Positions 40,377 through 48,836 of a stretch of DNA of 64,000 nucleotides are shown here, in pieces. Within the stretch, counting starts at the first letter, position 1, and each line of letters starts with the position of its first letter. The DNA is from Fusobacterium naviforme (GTDB taxonomy: Bacteria; Bacillota; Clostridia; Lachnospirales; Lachnospiraceae): positions 1 to 64,000 of the forward strand of contig PYGH01000013.1 of NCBI GenBank assembly GCA_003014445.1, in the 5' to 3' direction. The position numbers and the translations under genes are program-made. Under the pieces are notes generated by a model. That model was not told the DNA's origin. It made no database searches and saw only the letters and a list, made by a program, of their open reading frames with translations.

Positions 40377-42260
40377 ATGAGCGAAGAAACAAAGAGTTTT
40401 AAACCATTTGTGCCGGTAGATTCGACGCTGCCCGAGATGACAGTGACTTCTATCATACTCGGCGTTGTGCTGGCGGTTCTGTTCGGAGGCGCGAATGCGT
40501 ATCTCGGGCTGAGAGTCGGAATGACGGTATCCGCGTCGATTCCGGCGGCAGTTATTTCCATGGGTATCATCAGAAAGATACTGCGTAAGGATTCTATTCT
40601 TGAGAACAATATGGTGCAGACCATCGGCTCCGCAGGTGAGTCTGTGGCAGCGGGTGCAATCTTCACCCTGCCGGCGCTGTTCCTCTGGGCAGGAGAGGGC
40701 AGCATCGAGACCCCGTCACTGGTGCTGATTGCGCTGATCGCCCTGTTCGGCGGTCTGCTGGGGGTTATGTTTATGATTCCGCTGCGCGGCGCTCTGATCG
40801 TGCAGGAGCACGGAAAGCTTCCGTATCCGGAGGGCAAGGCCTGCGCAGAGGTGCTTGAGGCGGGTGAGTCCGGCGGCGCGAAGGCGGCAACTGTCTTCTC
40901 CGGCCTCGGCATTGCGGCGCTTTACAAGCTGATTGCAGATGGCCTGCGGGTATTCCCGAGTGAGGTCCACTACGAGATTGGTGCTTACAAGGGCTCCGGC
41001 TTCGGTGCGGATGTGCTCCCGGCACTGCTTGGCGTCGGATATATCTGCGGACCGAAGGTATCTTCCTATCTGCTTGCAGGTGGAACCGTAGGCTGGTTCG
41101 TATTGATGCCGCTCATCGCAATGTTTGGCGGAGATCAGGTGATCTATCCGGGCTCTGCTCCGATCTCTGAGATGGGATCCTTCTCGATCTGGAGCTCCTA
41201 CATCAAATACATCGGCGCCGGTGCTGTGGCAGCAGGCGGAATCATGAGCCTGGTCAAGTCTCTTCCGCTGATCATCCGCACCTTCAGAGATGCAGTGAAG
41301 GGGATTGGCGTTCAGGTCGGTGAGCAGAACAGACAGAACAAGGATCTTCCGATGCAGCTTACAGTGCTGATTGTCGGCATCATCGGCATCGCGATGTGGC
41401 TGATCCCGGCGATCCCGGTGAATTTTATCGGTGCCATTCTGATCATTGTCTTTGGTTTCTTCTTTGCGACGGTCTCCTCCCGCATGGTTGGTATCATCGG
41501 AAGCTCAAACAACCCGGTTTCCGGTATGACCATTGCAACCCTGCTGGTGACCACGGCTGTGCTGAAGGCAAGCGGAAACATCGGTATGCCTGGCATGATC
41601 GCTGCGATTACCATTGGCTCTGTGATCTGTGTTGCAGCTGCAATTGCGGGTGATACCTCTCAGGATCTGAAGACCGGTTATCTGGTTGGTGCATCTCCGT
41701 ATCGTCAGCAGATCGGTGAGATCATCGGTGTGATTGCTTCTGCGCTTGCAGTCGGCGGCGTGCTCTACCTTCTGAACGCGGCATGGGGCTACGGAACCGA
41801 TCAGCTCCCGGCGCCTCAGGCTACGCTGATGAAGCTCGTCGTTGAGGGTGTTATGAACGGAAATCTTCCGTGGTCTCTGGTATTTGCCGGTGTATTCACC
41901 GCAATTGTGGTTGAGATTCTCGGCATTCCAGTGCTGCCCTTTGCAGTAGGTCTCTATCTTCCGATTCATCTGAGTATTCCGATGATGGTCGGCGGCATGG
42001 TCCGTCTCTACTTTGACATGCAGAAGATGGATGAGAAGGAGAAGAAGGACAAGGTCGAGAACGGTATTCTCTACTCCTCCGGTCTCATTGCCGGTGAAGG
42101 ACTTGTGGGCATTCTGCTTGCAGTCTTCGCAGTCTTTGGCTGGGATATTGATATGTCCTCTGTTGTAAACCTGGGAAATATCGGAGGCATCGTAGCTTTT
42201 TCGATCCTGACTGCGACGCTGGTTATGTACATTAACCGCAAGCCGAAGGCAGACGCATAA
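40377..42260 (+). CDS. OPT-family oligopeptide transporter
   Basis: 627 residues with about 14-16 hydrophobic segments. FGGANAYLGLRVGMTVSASIPAAVISM, AGESVAAGAIFTLPALF, LPYPEGKACAEVLEAGE and the C-terminal VGLYLPIHLSIPMMVGG are typical of bacterial OPT transporters. It would import small peptides with protons. GGGGAGGAAG lies before the ATG. It precedes a PqqD-like gene and a dipeptidase gene, suggesting a peptide uptake and breakdown unit. Confidence 0.92.
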   Translation: MSEETKSFKPFVPVDSTLPEMTVTSIILGVVLAVLFGGANAYLGLRVGMTVSASIPAAVISMGIIRKILRKDSILENNMVQTIGSAGESVAAGAIFTLPALFLWAGEGSIETPSLVLIALIALFGGLLGVMFMIPLRGALIVQEHGKLPYPEGKACAEVLEAGESGGAKAATVFSGLGIAALYKLIADGLRVFPSEVHYEIGAYKGSGFGADVLPALLGVGYICGPKVSSYLLAGGTVGWFVLMPLIAMFGGDQVIYPGSAPISEMGSFSIWSSYIKYIGAGAVAAGGIMSLVKSLPLIIRTFRDAVKGIGVQVGEQNRQNKDLPMQLTVLIVGIIGIAMWLIPAIPVNFIGAILIIVFGFFFATVSSRMVGIIGSSNNPVSGMTIATLLVTTAVLKASGNIGMPGMIAAITIGSVICVAAAIAGDTSQDLKTGYLVGASPYRQQIGEIIGVIASALAVGGVLYLLNAAWGYGTDQLPAPQATLMKLVVEGVMNGNLPWSLVFAGVFTAIVVEILGIPVLPFAVGLYLPIHLSIPMMVGGMVRLYFDMQKMDEKEKKDKVENGILYSSGLIAGEGLVGILLAVFAVFGWDIDMSSVVNLGNIGGIVAFSILTATLVMYINRKPKADA

Positions 42261-42343
42261 ATTGAAATAAATTGAACGGGGCTGTTGCGCGGAGAATGGA
42301 TCTTTAATTCCTGCTGCGGCAGCCCTGTGCAGTTGGAGAGAAA

Positions 42344-42700
42344 ATGGCAAAAAGCAAGGAAAATTATCTGGATTATGTGCCCCGCCACAATGTGAATTTC
42401 CCATGGAAAGAGGTAAACGGGCGGGTAGAGGTGCGCATGGAAAACCGCGGGGCGGTGAACCGCATCGCACAGAAGCTCTTTAAGCGTCCGGCATTCAGTC
42501 TGATTGAGCTGGATGAATTTGGAAGCTTTGTGTGGAAGCAGATTGACGGGAAGCGCTCTATCTATGAGATCGGCGCTGCGGTGAAGGAGCGCTTTGGAGA
42601 TAGGGCGGAGCCGCTGTATGAGAGACTTTCCGGATTCGCGAAGACGCTTCATAATCAACGCTTTATCGTCTATGAGAACAAGATCAGAAAGGGGAAATAA
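42344..42700 (+). CDS. PqqD-family (RiPP-recognition-element-like) protein
   Basis: 118 residues. The middle part, AFSLIELDEFGSFVWKQIDGKRSIYEIGAAVKERFG, is the winged-helix PqqD signature (ELDEFG..VW..IDG..S..EI). PqqD proteins bind precursor peptides for radical-SAM enzymes, but no precursor peptide or radical-SAM gene adjoins. An orphan role in peptide handling is possible given the OPT transporter before and the dipeptidase after. The end touches the start of pepD (1 base gap). Confidence 0.8.
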   Translation: MAKSKENYLDYVPRHNVNFPWKEVNGRVEVRMENRGAVNRIAQKLFKRPAFSLIELDEFGSFVWKQIDGKRSIYEIGAAVKERFGDRAEPLYERLSGFAKTLHNQRFIVYENKIRKGK

Positions 42701-42701
42701 T

Positions 42702-44153
42702 ATGGGAGTTTTGAGTGCGCTGGAGCCCGGAGAGGTATTTCGTTTTTTTGAGGAGATATCCCGGATTCCGAGACCCTCCTATCACGAAAAGGCAATCAGC
42801 GATTATCTGGTGAGCTTCGCGAAAGAGCGGGGGCTGGAGTATTATCAGGATCAGCTGTATAACGTAATCATCATCAAGGAGGCGACACCCGGCTATGAGG
42901 ATGTCGCGCCCATCATCATTCAGGGGCATATGGATATGGTCTGTGAGACCGCTCCCGGATGCACGAAGGATATGGAGAAGGAGGGACTGGAGCTCCTTGT
43001 TGAGGGCGATTTTGTAAAGGCAAAGGGAACAACGCTCGGCGGGGACGATGGGATCGCCGTGGCCTATGCGCTTGCAATTCTGGATTCCAACACACTGGCT
43101 CATCCGCGTCTTGAGTTCATCTGCACAGTTGCAGAGGAGGTCGGGATGGACGGTGCGCATGGAATCGATGTCTCCATGCTGAAGGGCCATAAGCTGCTGA
43201 ATATCGATTCCGAGGAGGAGGGAATTGTGCTTGCGAGCTGTGCAGGAGGCGGAAATGTGAAGCTCCACCTGGCTGCGGAGCGCGAGGCGGCAGAGGGCGC
43301 TTTCTTCACGCTGACTGTGGCGGGACTCACCGGCGGACATTCCGGTGTTGAGATCAACAAGGGCAGAGCAAACGCCTCGCAGCTGATGGCACGCGTCTTG
43401 GTGAGCCTTATGAAGCATTACCCGCTTCGTCTTGTGACAATGAGTGGAGGCAGCAAGGATAACGCGATCACGAGAGAGTGTACGGCGCAGCTTGTGCTGA
43501 CTGAGCGCACCGCTCTTGCGGCGCTGAAGGCCGAGGTTCAGGCTCTTGAGGAGAGGCTGAAGAGGGAGTATGCGGTATCCGATCCGGAGCTTTCACTCTG
43601 CACCGGAGAGAGCGATGAGCGCGCCGCATTTGAGCCCCTGAGCGAGAGCTGCACGAAAAAGGCGGCGGCTTTGATTCTTGCAGTTCCGAACGGTGTACAG
43701 CGGATGAGCGACGATATTCCCGGTCTGGTGGAGACTTCTCTGAATGTCGGTGTAAACCAGCTGAGTGAGAAGGAGCTGCTGCTGAGCTATGCGGTGCGAA
43801 GCTCTGTATCCACGGCCTTTGACGCGTTGCTGGAAAAGATGACGGCGATCGCAGATGTCTTTGGCGCGGAGACGGTCGTCAGCGCTGTGTATCCGGCCTG
43901 GGAGTATGTGCGGGAATCTGCTCTGCGCGAGGATATGAGTCGTGTTTACAGGGAAATGTTCGGCACAGAACTGAAGGTCGAAGCAATTCACGCAGGCGTG
44001 GAGTGCGGTATTCTTGCGGGTAAGATCCGCGACCTGGATGCTGTCTCCATGGGGCCGAATCTCTATGATATCCACACGCCGGGGGAGCGTCTCAGCATTT
44101 CATCCACAAAGCGTATGTATGACTATATTGTAAAGCTTCTTGCCTGCAAGTGA
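42702..44153 (+). CDS. pepD: aminoacyl-histidine dipeptidase (Xaa-His dipeptidase, M20 family)
   Basis: 483 residues from ATG 42702 (AAGGGG upstream). MGVLSALEPGEVFRFFEEISRIPRPSYHE, the metal motif QGHMDMVCE, TLGGDDGIAVA, EEVGMDGA and IHAGVECGIL are the M20/PepD set. Hydrolyses dipeptides in the cytoplasm, fitting with the upstream OPT importer. It is the last host gene before the tRNA-Arg locus. Confidence 0.93.
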   Translation: MGVLSALEPGEVFRFFEEISRIPRPSYHEKAISDYLVSFAKERGLEYYQDQLYNVIIIKEATPGYEDVAPIIIQGHMDMVCETAPGCTKDMEKEGLELLVEGDFVKAKGTTLGGDDGIAVAYALAILDSNTLAHPRLEFICTVAEEVGMDGAHGIDVSMLKGHKLLNIDSEEEGIVLASCAGGGNVKLHLAAEREAAEGAFFTLTVAGLTGGHSGVEINKGRANASQLMARVLVSLMKHYPLRLVTMSGGSKDNAITRECTAQLVLTERTALAALKAEVQALEERLKREYAVSDPELSLCTGESDERAAFEPLSESCTKKAAALILAVPNGVQRMSDDIPGLVETSLNVGVNQLSEKELLLSYAVRSSVSTAFDALLEKMTAIADVFGAETVVSAVYPAWEYVRESALREDMSRVYREMFGTELKVEAIHAGVECGILAGKIRDLDAVSMGPNLYDIHTPGERLSISSTKRMYDYIVKLLACK

Positions 44154-44168
44154 GAAATCGGATATAAT
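44140..44168 (+). promoter_or_regulatory. promoter of the degenerate tRNA-Arg
   Basis: TTGCCT (44140-44145), a 17-bp spacer, and a perfect TATAAT (44163-44168), overlapping the end of pepD. Confidence 0.6.
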
Positions 44169-44185
44169 AGTTTCGTTGTAAAAAT

Positions 44186-44292
44186 GTCTCCGTAGCTCAG
44201 CTGGATAGAGCGTCCGCCTCCTAAGCTTCGAGGGGACCTAACGCCTCAGGGTCTTTAAAAAAACGAGTGCAGAGTTCGAATTGTGACGGAAG
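44186..44292 (+). pseudogene. degenerate tRNA-Arg (CCT): intact 5' half, disrupted 3' half
   Basis: 44186-44226 is a normal 5' half: acceptor GTCTCCG, D-arm, anticodon loop with CCT and CTAAGC. The rest of the anticodon stem is replaced by about 40 unrelated bases. Farther on, TGCAG..TTCGAAT..GACGGAAG (44268-44291) keeps a faint T-arm and 3' acceptor. The 5' half matches the intact tRNA-Arg at 44438 except for a few bases. It was probably damaged by insertion and imprecise loss of an element. Confidence 0.6.
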
Positions 44293-44299
44293 CCAATAT

Positions 44300-44334
44300 C
44301 ACCTAACGCCAAAATGGCGTTAGGTGCTTATTTG
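44300..44334 (+). terminator. hairpin after the degenerate tRNA
   Basis: A perfect 11-bp stem CACCTAACGCC/GGCGTTAGGTG with loop AAAAT is followed by CTTATTTG. The 10-mer ACCTAACGCC also occurs at 44236-44245, inside the disrupted tRNA. Confidence 0.6.
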
Positions 44335-44437
44335 CAAAATAGATGCCTTCGCAGCTGGTTCATTAGACAGAAACGAGACATCACCGGGTGGCTCCGGAGG
44401 GCTCAAAAAGCCCGGAAATAAGCCAAAAATTGAATAT

Positions 44438-44511
44438 GTCTGCGTAGCTCAGTTGGATAGAGCGACCGCCTCCTAAGCGGTAGGTCGGGTGTTCGAGTCA
44501 CCTCGCGGACG
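44438..44511 (+). tRNA. tRNA-Arg (CCT)
   Basis: Complete cloverleaf. The acceptor stem GTCTGCG pairs with CGCGGAC with one G-U pair, the anticodon is CCT and the T-loop is TTCGAGT. The discriminator is G and no CCA is encoded. It adjoins the conjugative element and is a probable integration target. Confidence 0.93.
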
Positions 44512-44982
44512 TTGACCTTTTCAGCGGGATTTCATTAGCAGATCGGCATCGATTTTAGCTAGATGGACTTCCGCTTTTTTAGTCCCTGGAGCCCGAAGGC
44601 CGAAAACCTGGCTAAAAATATTAGCAGAAATCGATGGCCTGTCTAATATTTACCCCCGTTTTGCTAAAAGGCTGATTCGGACCGATTTCTGGCTAAACGG
44701 GGCGTAAGGGTGTCTAAAATGCGCGTTCGGTCGTATTTGCAGTAAAATGCCCCTGTACTCCGTTCTGCATATTTATTTCAGAAAATCGCTGCTAAAACTC
44801 ATTAGCCAGGCAAAGGGCTATGGCTAACACATCATATCAGATGGCTCTTCTACCGCCATCTTTAGACAACTCCATATCCACTTACATATCGCCACTGATG
44901 AAATGAAACATCTTCATCGGTGGCGTTTTGTCGTCTCCGGGATCACCGGAGCGAATCACATCTATGGATAAGGAGGATCCCC
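44512..44982. other. non-coding left end of the conjugative element with GCTAA-type repeats
   Basis: About 470 bases without a convincing gene. Nine copies of GCTAA or its complement TTAGC start at 44535, 44555, 44611, 44621, 44663, 44692, 44791, 44802 and 44823. Several sit in head-to-head pairs, such as GCTAAAAATATTAGC at 44611-44625. The pattern suits iterons, parS-type sites or integrase arm sites. Confidence 0.5.
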
Positions 44983-45228
44983 ATGAATCACAATAAAACA
45001 ATTCTGATCGACGGCGTCCGTTACCATAAGGACCGGCCGGCAAGCTGCCGCCAGTGCTATTTCTGGAAGAACCGCAAGGTCGGCTGCACTCTCGGCAAGG
45101 AGAACTGCTACTACCTGGCAGAGTCCCCGAAGAAGAAAAGCCCGTGTGAGGGCTGCTGCTACGGTCCCTGCGTCAGCTTCTGCATGAAGAAAGTCCTCGG
45201 GAGTAAGGAGGTGCCGGCAAATGCATGA
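44983..45228 (+). CDS. Cys-rich small protein of a conjugative element
   Basis: 81 residues from ATG 44983 (AAGGAGG 7 bases upstream). Nine cysteines in CxxC-like spacing (SCRQCYF, KVGC, CEGCCYGPC) suggest zinc binding. I do not recognise a named family, but such proteins often precede the replication genes of Clostridia ICEs. It overlaps the next gene by 8 bases. Confidence 0.65.
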   Translation: MNHNKTILIDGVRYHKDRPASCRQCYFWKNRKVGCTLGKENCYYLAESPKKKSPCEGCCYGPCVSFCMKKVLGSKEVPANA

Positions 45229-45460
45229 GAATGAAGCGAAGCTGAACCGCTGTAAGAAGCTCCTGGCTACGCCGCCGAAGGTCGACCGGAACAAGGAACC
45301 GTCGAAATGCCGGTGCTGTCCGTATTTCCAGCTGGAGTTTCGGTACCGGAAGTGCCTGTATGCGACCTGTCCTTACGGAAAGGACCGAAACACCGCGTTC
45401 CGGAGAAGGCCCCTGAAGAGCGAAAAGATCGTGGCAGGAGGAGGTGGTATGCGTGTATGA
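45221..45460 (+). CDS. second small Cys-rich protein
   Basis: 79 residues. Cysteines cluster as KCRCCPY and KCLYATCPYG, consistent with a zinc knuckle. Basic overall. It overlaps the preceding gene by 8 bases and the RepA-like gene slightly, so the three are translated from one message. Function unknown. Confidence 0.6.
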   Translation: MHENEAKLNRCKKLLATPPKVDRNKEPSKCRCCPYFQLEFRYRKCLYATCPYGKDRNTAFRRRPLKSEKIVAGGGGMRV

Positions 45461-46337
45461 CTATTTCTACGGCCCGGAAGGCGAACAGTTTTCCTTCATC
45501 CGGGTGCCAAAGATCTTCTTTGAAAATGAAGCATACCGGTCGATGTCTGCGGAAGCCAAGATCCTGTATGGATTCCTGCTGGACCGTGTCTCGGTTTCTC
45601 TGAAGAACGGCTGGAAGGACGATCAGAATCGGGTATTCATCATCTGCACCATCGAAGAGATCATGGAGAAGCTTGGCTGCGGCAATAAGAAAGCCATCCA
45701 GCTTCTTTCTGAACTGGAAGACAAGATCGGACTGATCGAACGGAAGCGCCAGGGACTGGGCAAACCAAACCTGATCTATGTGAAAAACTTTGTCCGGACG
45801 GTGGATAATTCAGGCCAACGACATTTCTTGAAATGTCAAAACGACACTTCTGGAAGTGTCCAGACGACATCTCTTGAAGTGTCAGAATCACACGGAAGTA
45901 ATACTAATAAAAATAAGACTGATATGAGTTATACAGAGAATCCTATCTATCCGGGAAGGGATGCGGATGGGATGGCGGAACGCCGGTCCTATGAGAGCTA
46001 TTTCAGAGATGCTCTGGAGTTTGATTACCTGCTTCAGCAGTATCCCTACGACCGGGAGACCCTGCAGGAAATACTGGATCTGCTGGTCGATACCGTCTGT
46101 ACGAAAAGGGAATATATCCGTATTGCCAGTGACGACAGGCCCAGGGACGTGGTGAAGAGCCGGTTCATGAAGCTGGATTCCAGTCATATCCAGTACGTTC
46201 TGGAATGCCTTAAGGAGAATACCACCGATGTCCGCAACATCAAGCAGTACCTGCTGGCAGCTCTCTACAACGCACCCGGGACGATCAGTTCCTATTATTC
46301 AGCCAAAGTAAACCATGACTTGTACGGAAACCCATGA
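45453..46337 (+). CDS. RepA-N-type replication initiator protein
   Basis: 294 residues. VYDYFYGPEGEQFSFIRVPKIFF and YRSMSAEAKILYGFLLDRVSVSL are the N-terminal winged-helix signature of RepA_N initiators of Gram-positive plasmids and ICEs. The C-terminal part (FDYLLQQYPYDRETLQEILDLLVDTV) resembles the DnaD-like tail that recruits the helicase. The preferred start is GTG 45453, 8 bases after AGGAGGAGG; GTG 45444 overlaps the ribosome site. It probably drives replication of the excised element. Confidence 0.82.
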   Translation: MYDYFYGPEGEQFSFIRVPKIFFENEAYRSMSAEAKILYGFLLDRVSVSLKNGWKDDQNRVFIICTIEEIMEKLGCGNKKAIQLLSELEDKIGLIERKRQGLGKPNLIYVKNFVRTVDNSGQRHFLKCQNDTSGSVQTTSLEVSESHGSNTNKNKTDMSYTENPIYPGRDADGMAERRSYESYFRDALEFDYLLQQYPYDRETLQEILDLLVDTVCTKREYIRIASDDRPRDVVKSRFMKLDSSHIQYVLECLKENTTDVRNIKQYLLAALYNAPGTISSYYSAKVNHDLYGNP

Positions 46338-46354
46338 GAAGGAGGTGATCACTA

Positions 46355-47182
46355 TTGTCGAATAAGGCCGTAATAACGGCAGTAACTAACCAGAAAGGCG
46401 GCACGGGCAAGACCACCACCTGTGAGAATCTTGGCGTCGGGCTTGCGATGGCCGGTAAGAAGGTCCTTCTGGTGGACACGGATCCACAGGCCAGCCTGAC
46501 GGTCGCGCTGGGGCACAATCGTCCCGACGATCTGCCCGTTACCCTCTCTGACCTGATGGCAAAGATCATTCAGGACCAGCCGATTGCACCGGGAGAAGGG
46601 ATCCTTCATCACCCGGAAGGCGTGGACCTGATACCCGCAAACATCGCTCTCGCCGGTACTGAAGTCTCACTGGTCACAGCCATGAGCCGGGAAACCATCC
46701 TGAAGCAGTACCTGGATACGGTAAAGAAGGACTATGACTTCATTCTCCTTGACTGTATGCCGTCTCTGGGAATGCTGACAGTGAATGCCCTTGCGGCTGC
46801 GGACCAGGCCATCATCCCGGTACAGGCAAACTACCTGTCCGCGAAAGGTCTGGAGCAGCTCTTAAACACCATCAACAAAGTTCGCCGGCAGATCAACCCG
46901 AAACTCCGGATTGAAGGGATACTTCTGACCATGGTAGATGCCAGGACAAATGATGCGAAGGACATCTCCCAGCTGATCCGTGACACCTACGGCGGAAAAA
47001 TCAAAGTGTACGGTACTGATATTCCAAGGTCTGTCCGGGCAGCCGAGATCTCTGCCGAAGGAAAAAGTATCTTCGCCCACGACCCGAAAGGACAGGTGGC
47101 CGAAGCCTATCAGACGCTCACGAAGGAGGTGATGCATAATGCCGAGAAAAGGCGCAAACATCAGCTTGAGCAGCTACGATGA
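46355..47182 (+). CDS. parA: ParA-family partition ATPase
   Basis: 275 residues from TTG 46355 (AAGGAGGTGATC upstream). Deviant Walker A motif NQKGGTGKTTT, then LLVDTDPQASLT and FILLDCMPSLGMLT. Segregates the excised, replicating element together with ParB. The 3' end overlaps parB by 44 bases. Confidence 0.92.
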   Translation: MSNKAVITAVTNQKGGTGKTTTCENLGVGLAMAGKKVLLVDTDPQASLTVALGHNRPDDLPVTLSDLMAKIIQDQPIAPGEGILHHPEGVDLIPANIALAGTEVSLVTAMSRETILKQYLDTVKKDYDFILLDCMPSLGMLTVNALAAADQAIIPVQANYLSAKGLEQLLNTINKVRRQINPKLRIEGILLTMVDARTNDAKDISQLIRDTYGGKIKVYGTDIPRSVRAAEISAEGKSIFAHDPKGQVAEAYQTLTKEVMHNAEKRRKHQLEQLR

Positions 47183-48077
47183 TATCTTTGAGACTGATGA
47201 AAGCCGCGCCGACAGCCAGCTGGAAAAGGTTCAGAAGATTCCAATCAGCGAACTGGTTCCCTTTAAGAATCATCCTTTTAAGGTGGTCGATGACGAAGCG
47301 ATGTTACGAACTACCGAGAGTATCGCACAGTTCGGCGTCCTGACGCCGCTGATCGCAAGGCCGCTGGAAGACGGCGGCTATGAGATCATCTCCGGTCATC
47401 GAAGAGCCCATGCGGCGGAAGCGGCCGGACTTATCGAAGTGCCGGTGATCGTCCGGGATATGGACGATGATGCCGCAACCGTGCTGATGGTCGATTCCAA
47501 CCTGCAGAGGGAAAGTATTCTGCCAAGCGAGAGGGCTTTTGCTTATAAGATGAAGCTCGAAGCAATGAAAAGACAAGGCGTACGGACTGATTTACAGGAG
47601 GAAGGAACTTCCGCCCAACTTGGGCGGAAGTTGGAAACGGCCGATCTTATTGGGCAGGACACTGGCGATAGTCGCAATCAGGTTCGAAGGTATATCCGTC
47701 TCACCAACCTGATTCCGGAACTTCTGGACATGGTCGATCAGAAGCAGATCTCCTTCAACCCTGCCGTCGAACTCTCGTATCTGACCCCTGAAGAACAGCA
47801 GCTTGTCATCGAAGCCATGGATTTCACACAGGCAGCGCCCTCCCTCTCTCAGGCACAGCGGCTGAAGAAACTCAGCCAGGAAGGCGGATGCACTTTGGAA
47901 GCCATGCAGGATATCCTGGGAGAAGTCAAAAAGGGAGACCTGAAGCGGGTGGCTTTCAAGAGCGAGCAGCTCCGGAAGTACTTCCCGAAGTCCTATTCCC
48001 CCAAGCAGATGCAGGATACCATCATCAAGCTTCTGGAACAGTGGCAGCGAAAGCGCCAGCGCGAACAGAGCCTGTAA
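47139..48077 (+). CDS. parB: ParB-family partition protein
   Basis: 312 residues. Signature blocks: ISELVPFKNHPFKV, SIAQFGVLTPLIARPLEDGGYEIISGHRRAHAA, DSNLQRESILPSERAFAYK, and a helix-turn-helix around DSRNQVRRYIRLTNLIPELL. It would bind centromere-like sites; the GCTAA repeats near 44535-44827 are candidates. ATG start lies inside parA, so translation is coupled. Confidence 0.92.
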   Translation: MPRKGANISLSSYDDIFETDESRADSQLEKVQKIPISELVPFKNHPFKVVDDEAMLRTTESIAQFGVLTPLIARPLEDGGYEIISGHRRAHAAEAAGLIEVPVIVRDMDDDAATVLMVDSNLQRESILPSERAFAYKMKLEAMKRQGVRTDLQEEGTSAQLGRKLETADLIGQDTGDSRNQVRRYIRLTNLIPELLDMVDQKQISFNPAVELSYLTPEEQQLVIEAMDFTQAAPSLSQAQRLKKLSQEGGCTLEAMQDILGEVKKGDLKRVAFKSEQLRKYFPKSYSPKQMQDTIIKLLEQWQRKRQREQSL

Positions 48078-48102
48078 ACAACCGAATATGAGCCCTACAG
48101 CC

Positions 48103-48137
48103 GACGTCTTTGAGATCTCTTAGAGGCGTTTTCTTTT
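48103..48137 (+). terminator. probable terminator after parB
   Basis: ACGTCTTTGAGA folds on TCTCTTAGAGGCGT with some mismatches, followed by TTTCTTTT. Stem quality is moderate. Confidence 0.5.
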
Positions 48138-48165
48138 ACCCAAAAATCAATCAGACAAAGGAGAA

Positions 48166-48822
48166 ATGAACCCTATGGAGAACACCAACAAGATGAAGAA
48201 CCTCACCAACGACCTGAAAGCTTTCGAGCAGATGATGAAGGAGCAGCGCAAGGGAAACCATTATCCCGAGATCGAGTTTGAGATCGACACCGAGGAGGAT
48301 TCCCCGGCGGACATCCTGCTCCAGGCATCAGGCATGCTGATGGAGTTCTCCGTTATGGTGGCGAAGGCCGCTTTCCTGGTTGGCCTCATGGAGGCGGAAG
48401 CCGAGGATGACGAAGATGATGAGGACGAGTGCGAGAACTGCCCTTACAGCGGTGACTGCGGTTCCACCTACGGCACTATGGTCCTGGTAGCCCGTCCTGA
48501 CGGTGACAACACCATCATGACCATGGATGATCTTGCCGAGGAGATCGGCGATATCTTCGCCGGCCAGACCGGGACCTATGACATGCATCCGATCCCGGAC
48601 ACCGAGGACCTCTACTACACCATCGCGGAGAAGAAGCCCTTAAAGCGCGGCAATAAGACCTACTACAAGGCCCCGGCCGTGATCTTCGGTATCGATGAGG
48701 AAGCCGGCGAAGTGGTAAGCCCCAACGCCAGGCAGCTCTATGCGGCAGCCCGCTACTTTGAGGAGCATTCCACGAAACTCAAGACCCGTGAAGGCGAAGT
48801 CTCCGTCTTCTGCTTTGACTAA
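48166..48822 (+). CDS. conserved conjugative-element protein, function unknown
   Basis: 218 residues. An acidic region with a small Cys cluster (CENCPYSGDCGSTYG) sits in the middle after an Asp/Glu run, which could be a metal site. AAGGAGAA precedes ATG 48166. ATG 48175 is one possible alternative. Found between parB and DUF5688, a common position in Clostridia ICEs. I do not recognise a named domain. Confidence 0.65.
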   Translation: MNPMENTNKMKNLTNDLKAFEQMMKEQRKGNHYPEIEFEIDTEEDSPADILLQASGMLMEFSVMVAKAAFLVGLMEAEAEDDEDDEDECENCPYSGDCGSTYGTMVLVARPDGDNTIMTMDDLAEEIGDIFAGQTGTYDMHPIPDTEDLYYTIAEKKPLKRGNKTYYKAPAVIFGIDEEAGEVVSPNARQLYAAARYFEEHSTKLKTREGEVSVFCFD

Positions 48823-48836
48823 GGAGGTGCCAGACT

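Noticed and set aside
44186-44292. Intron-containing functional tRNA-Arg
   Set aside because: The 40-base insert is too short for a group I intron and the 3' acceptor and T-stem do not pair properly, so a damaged gene is simpler.
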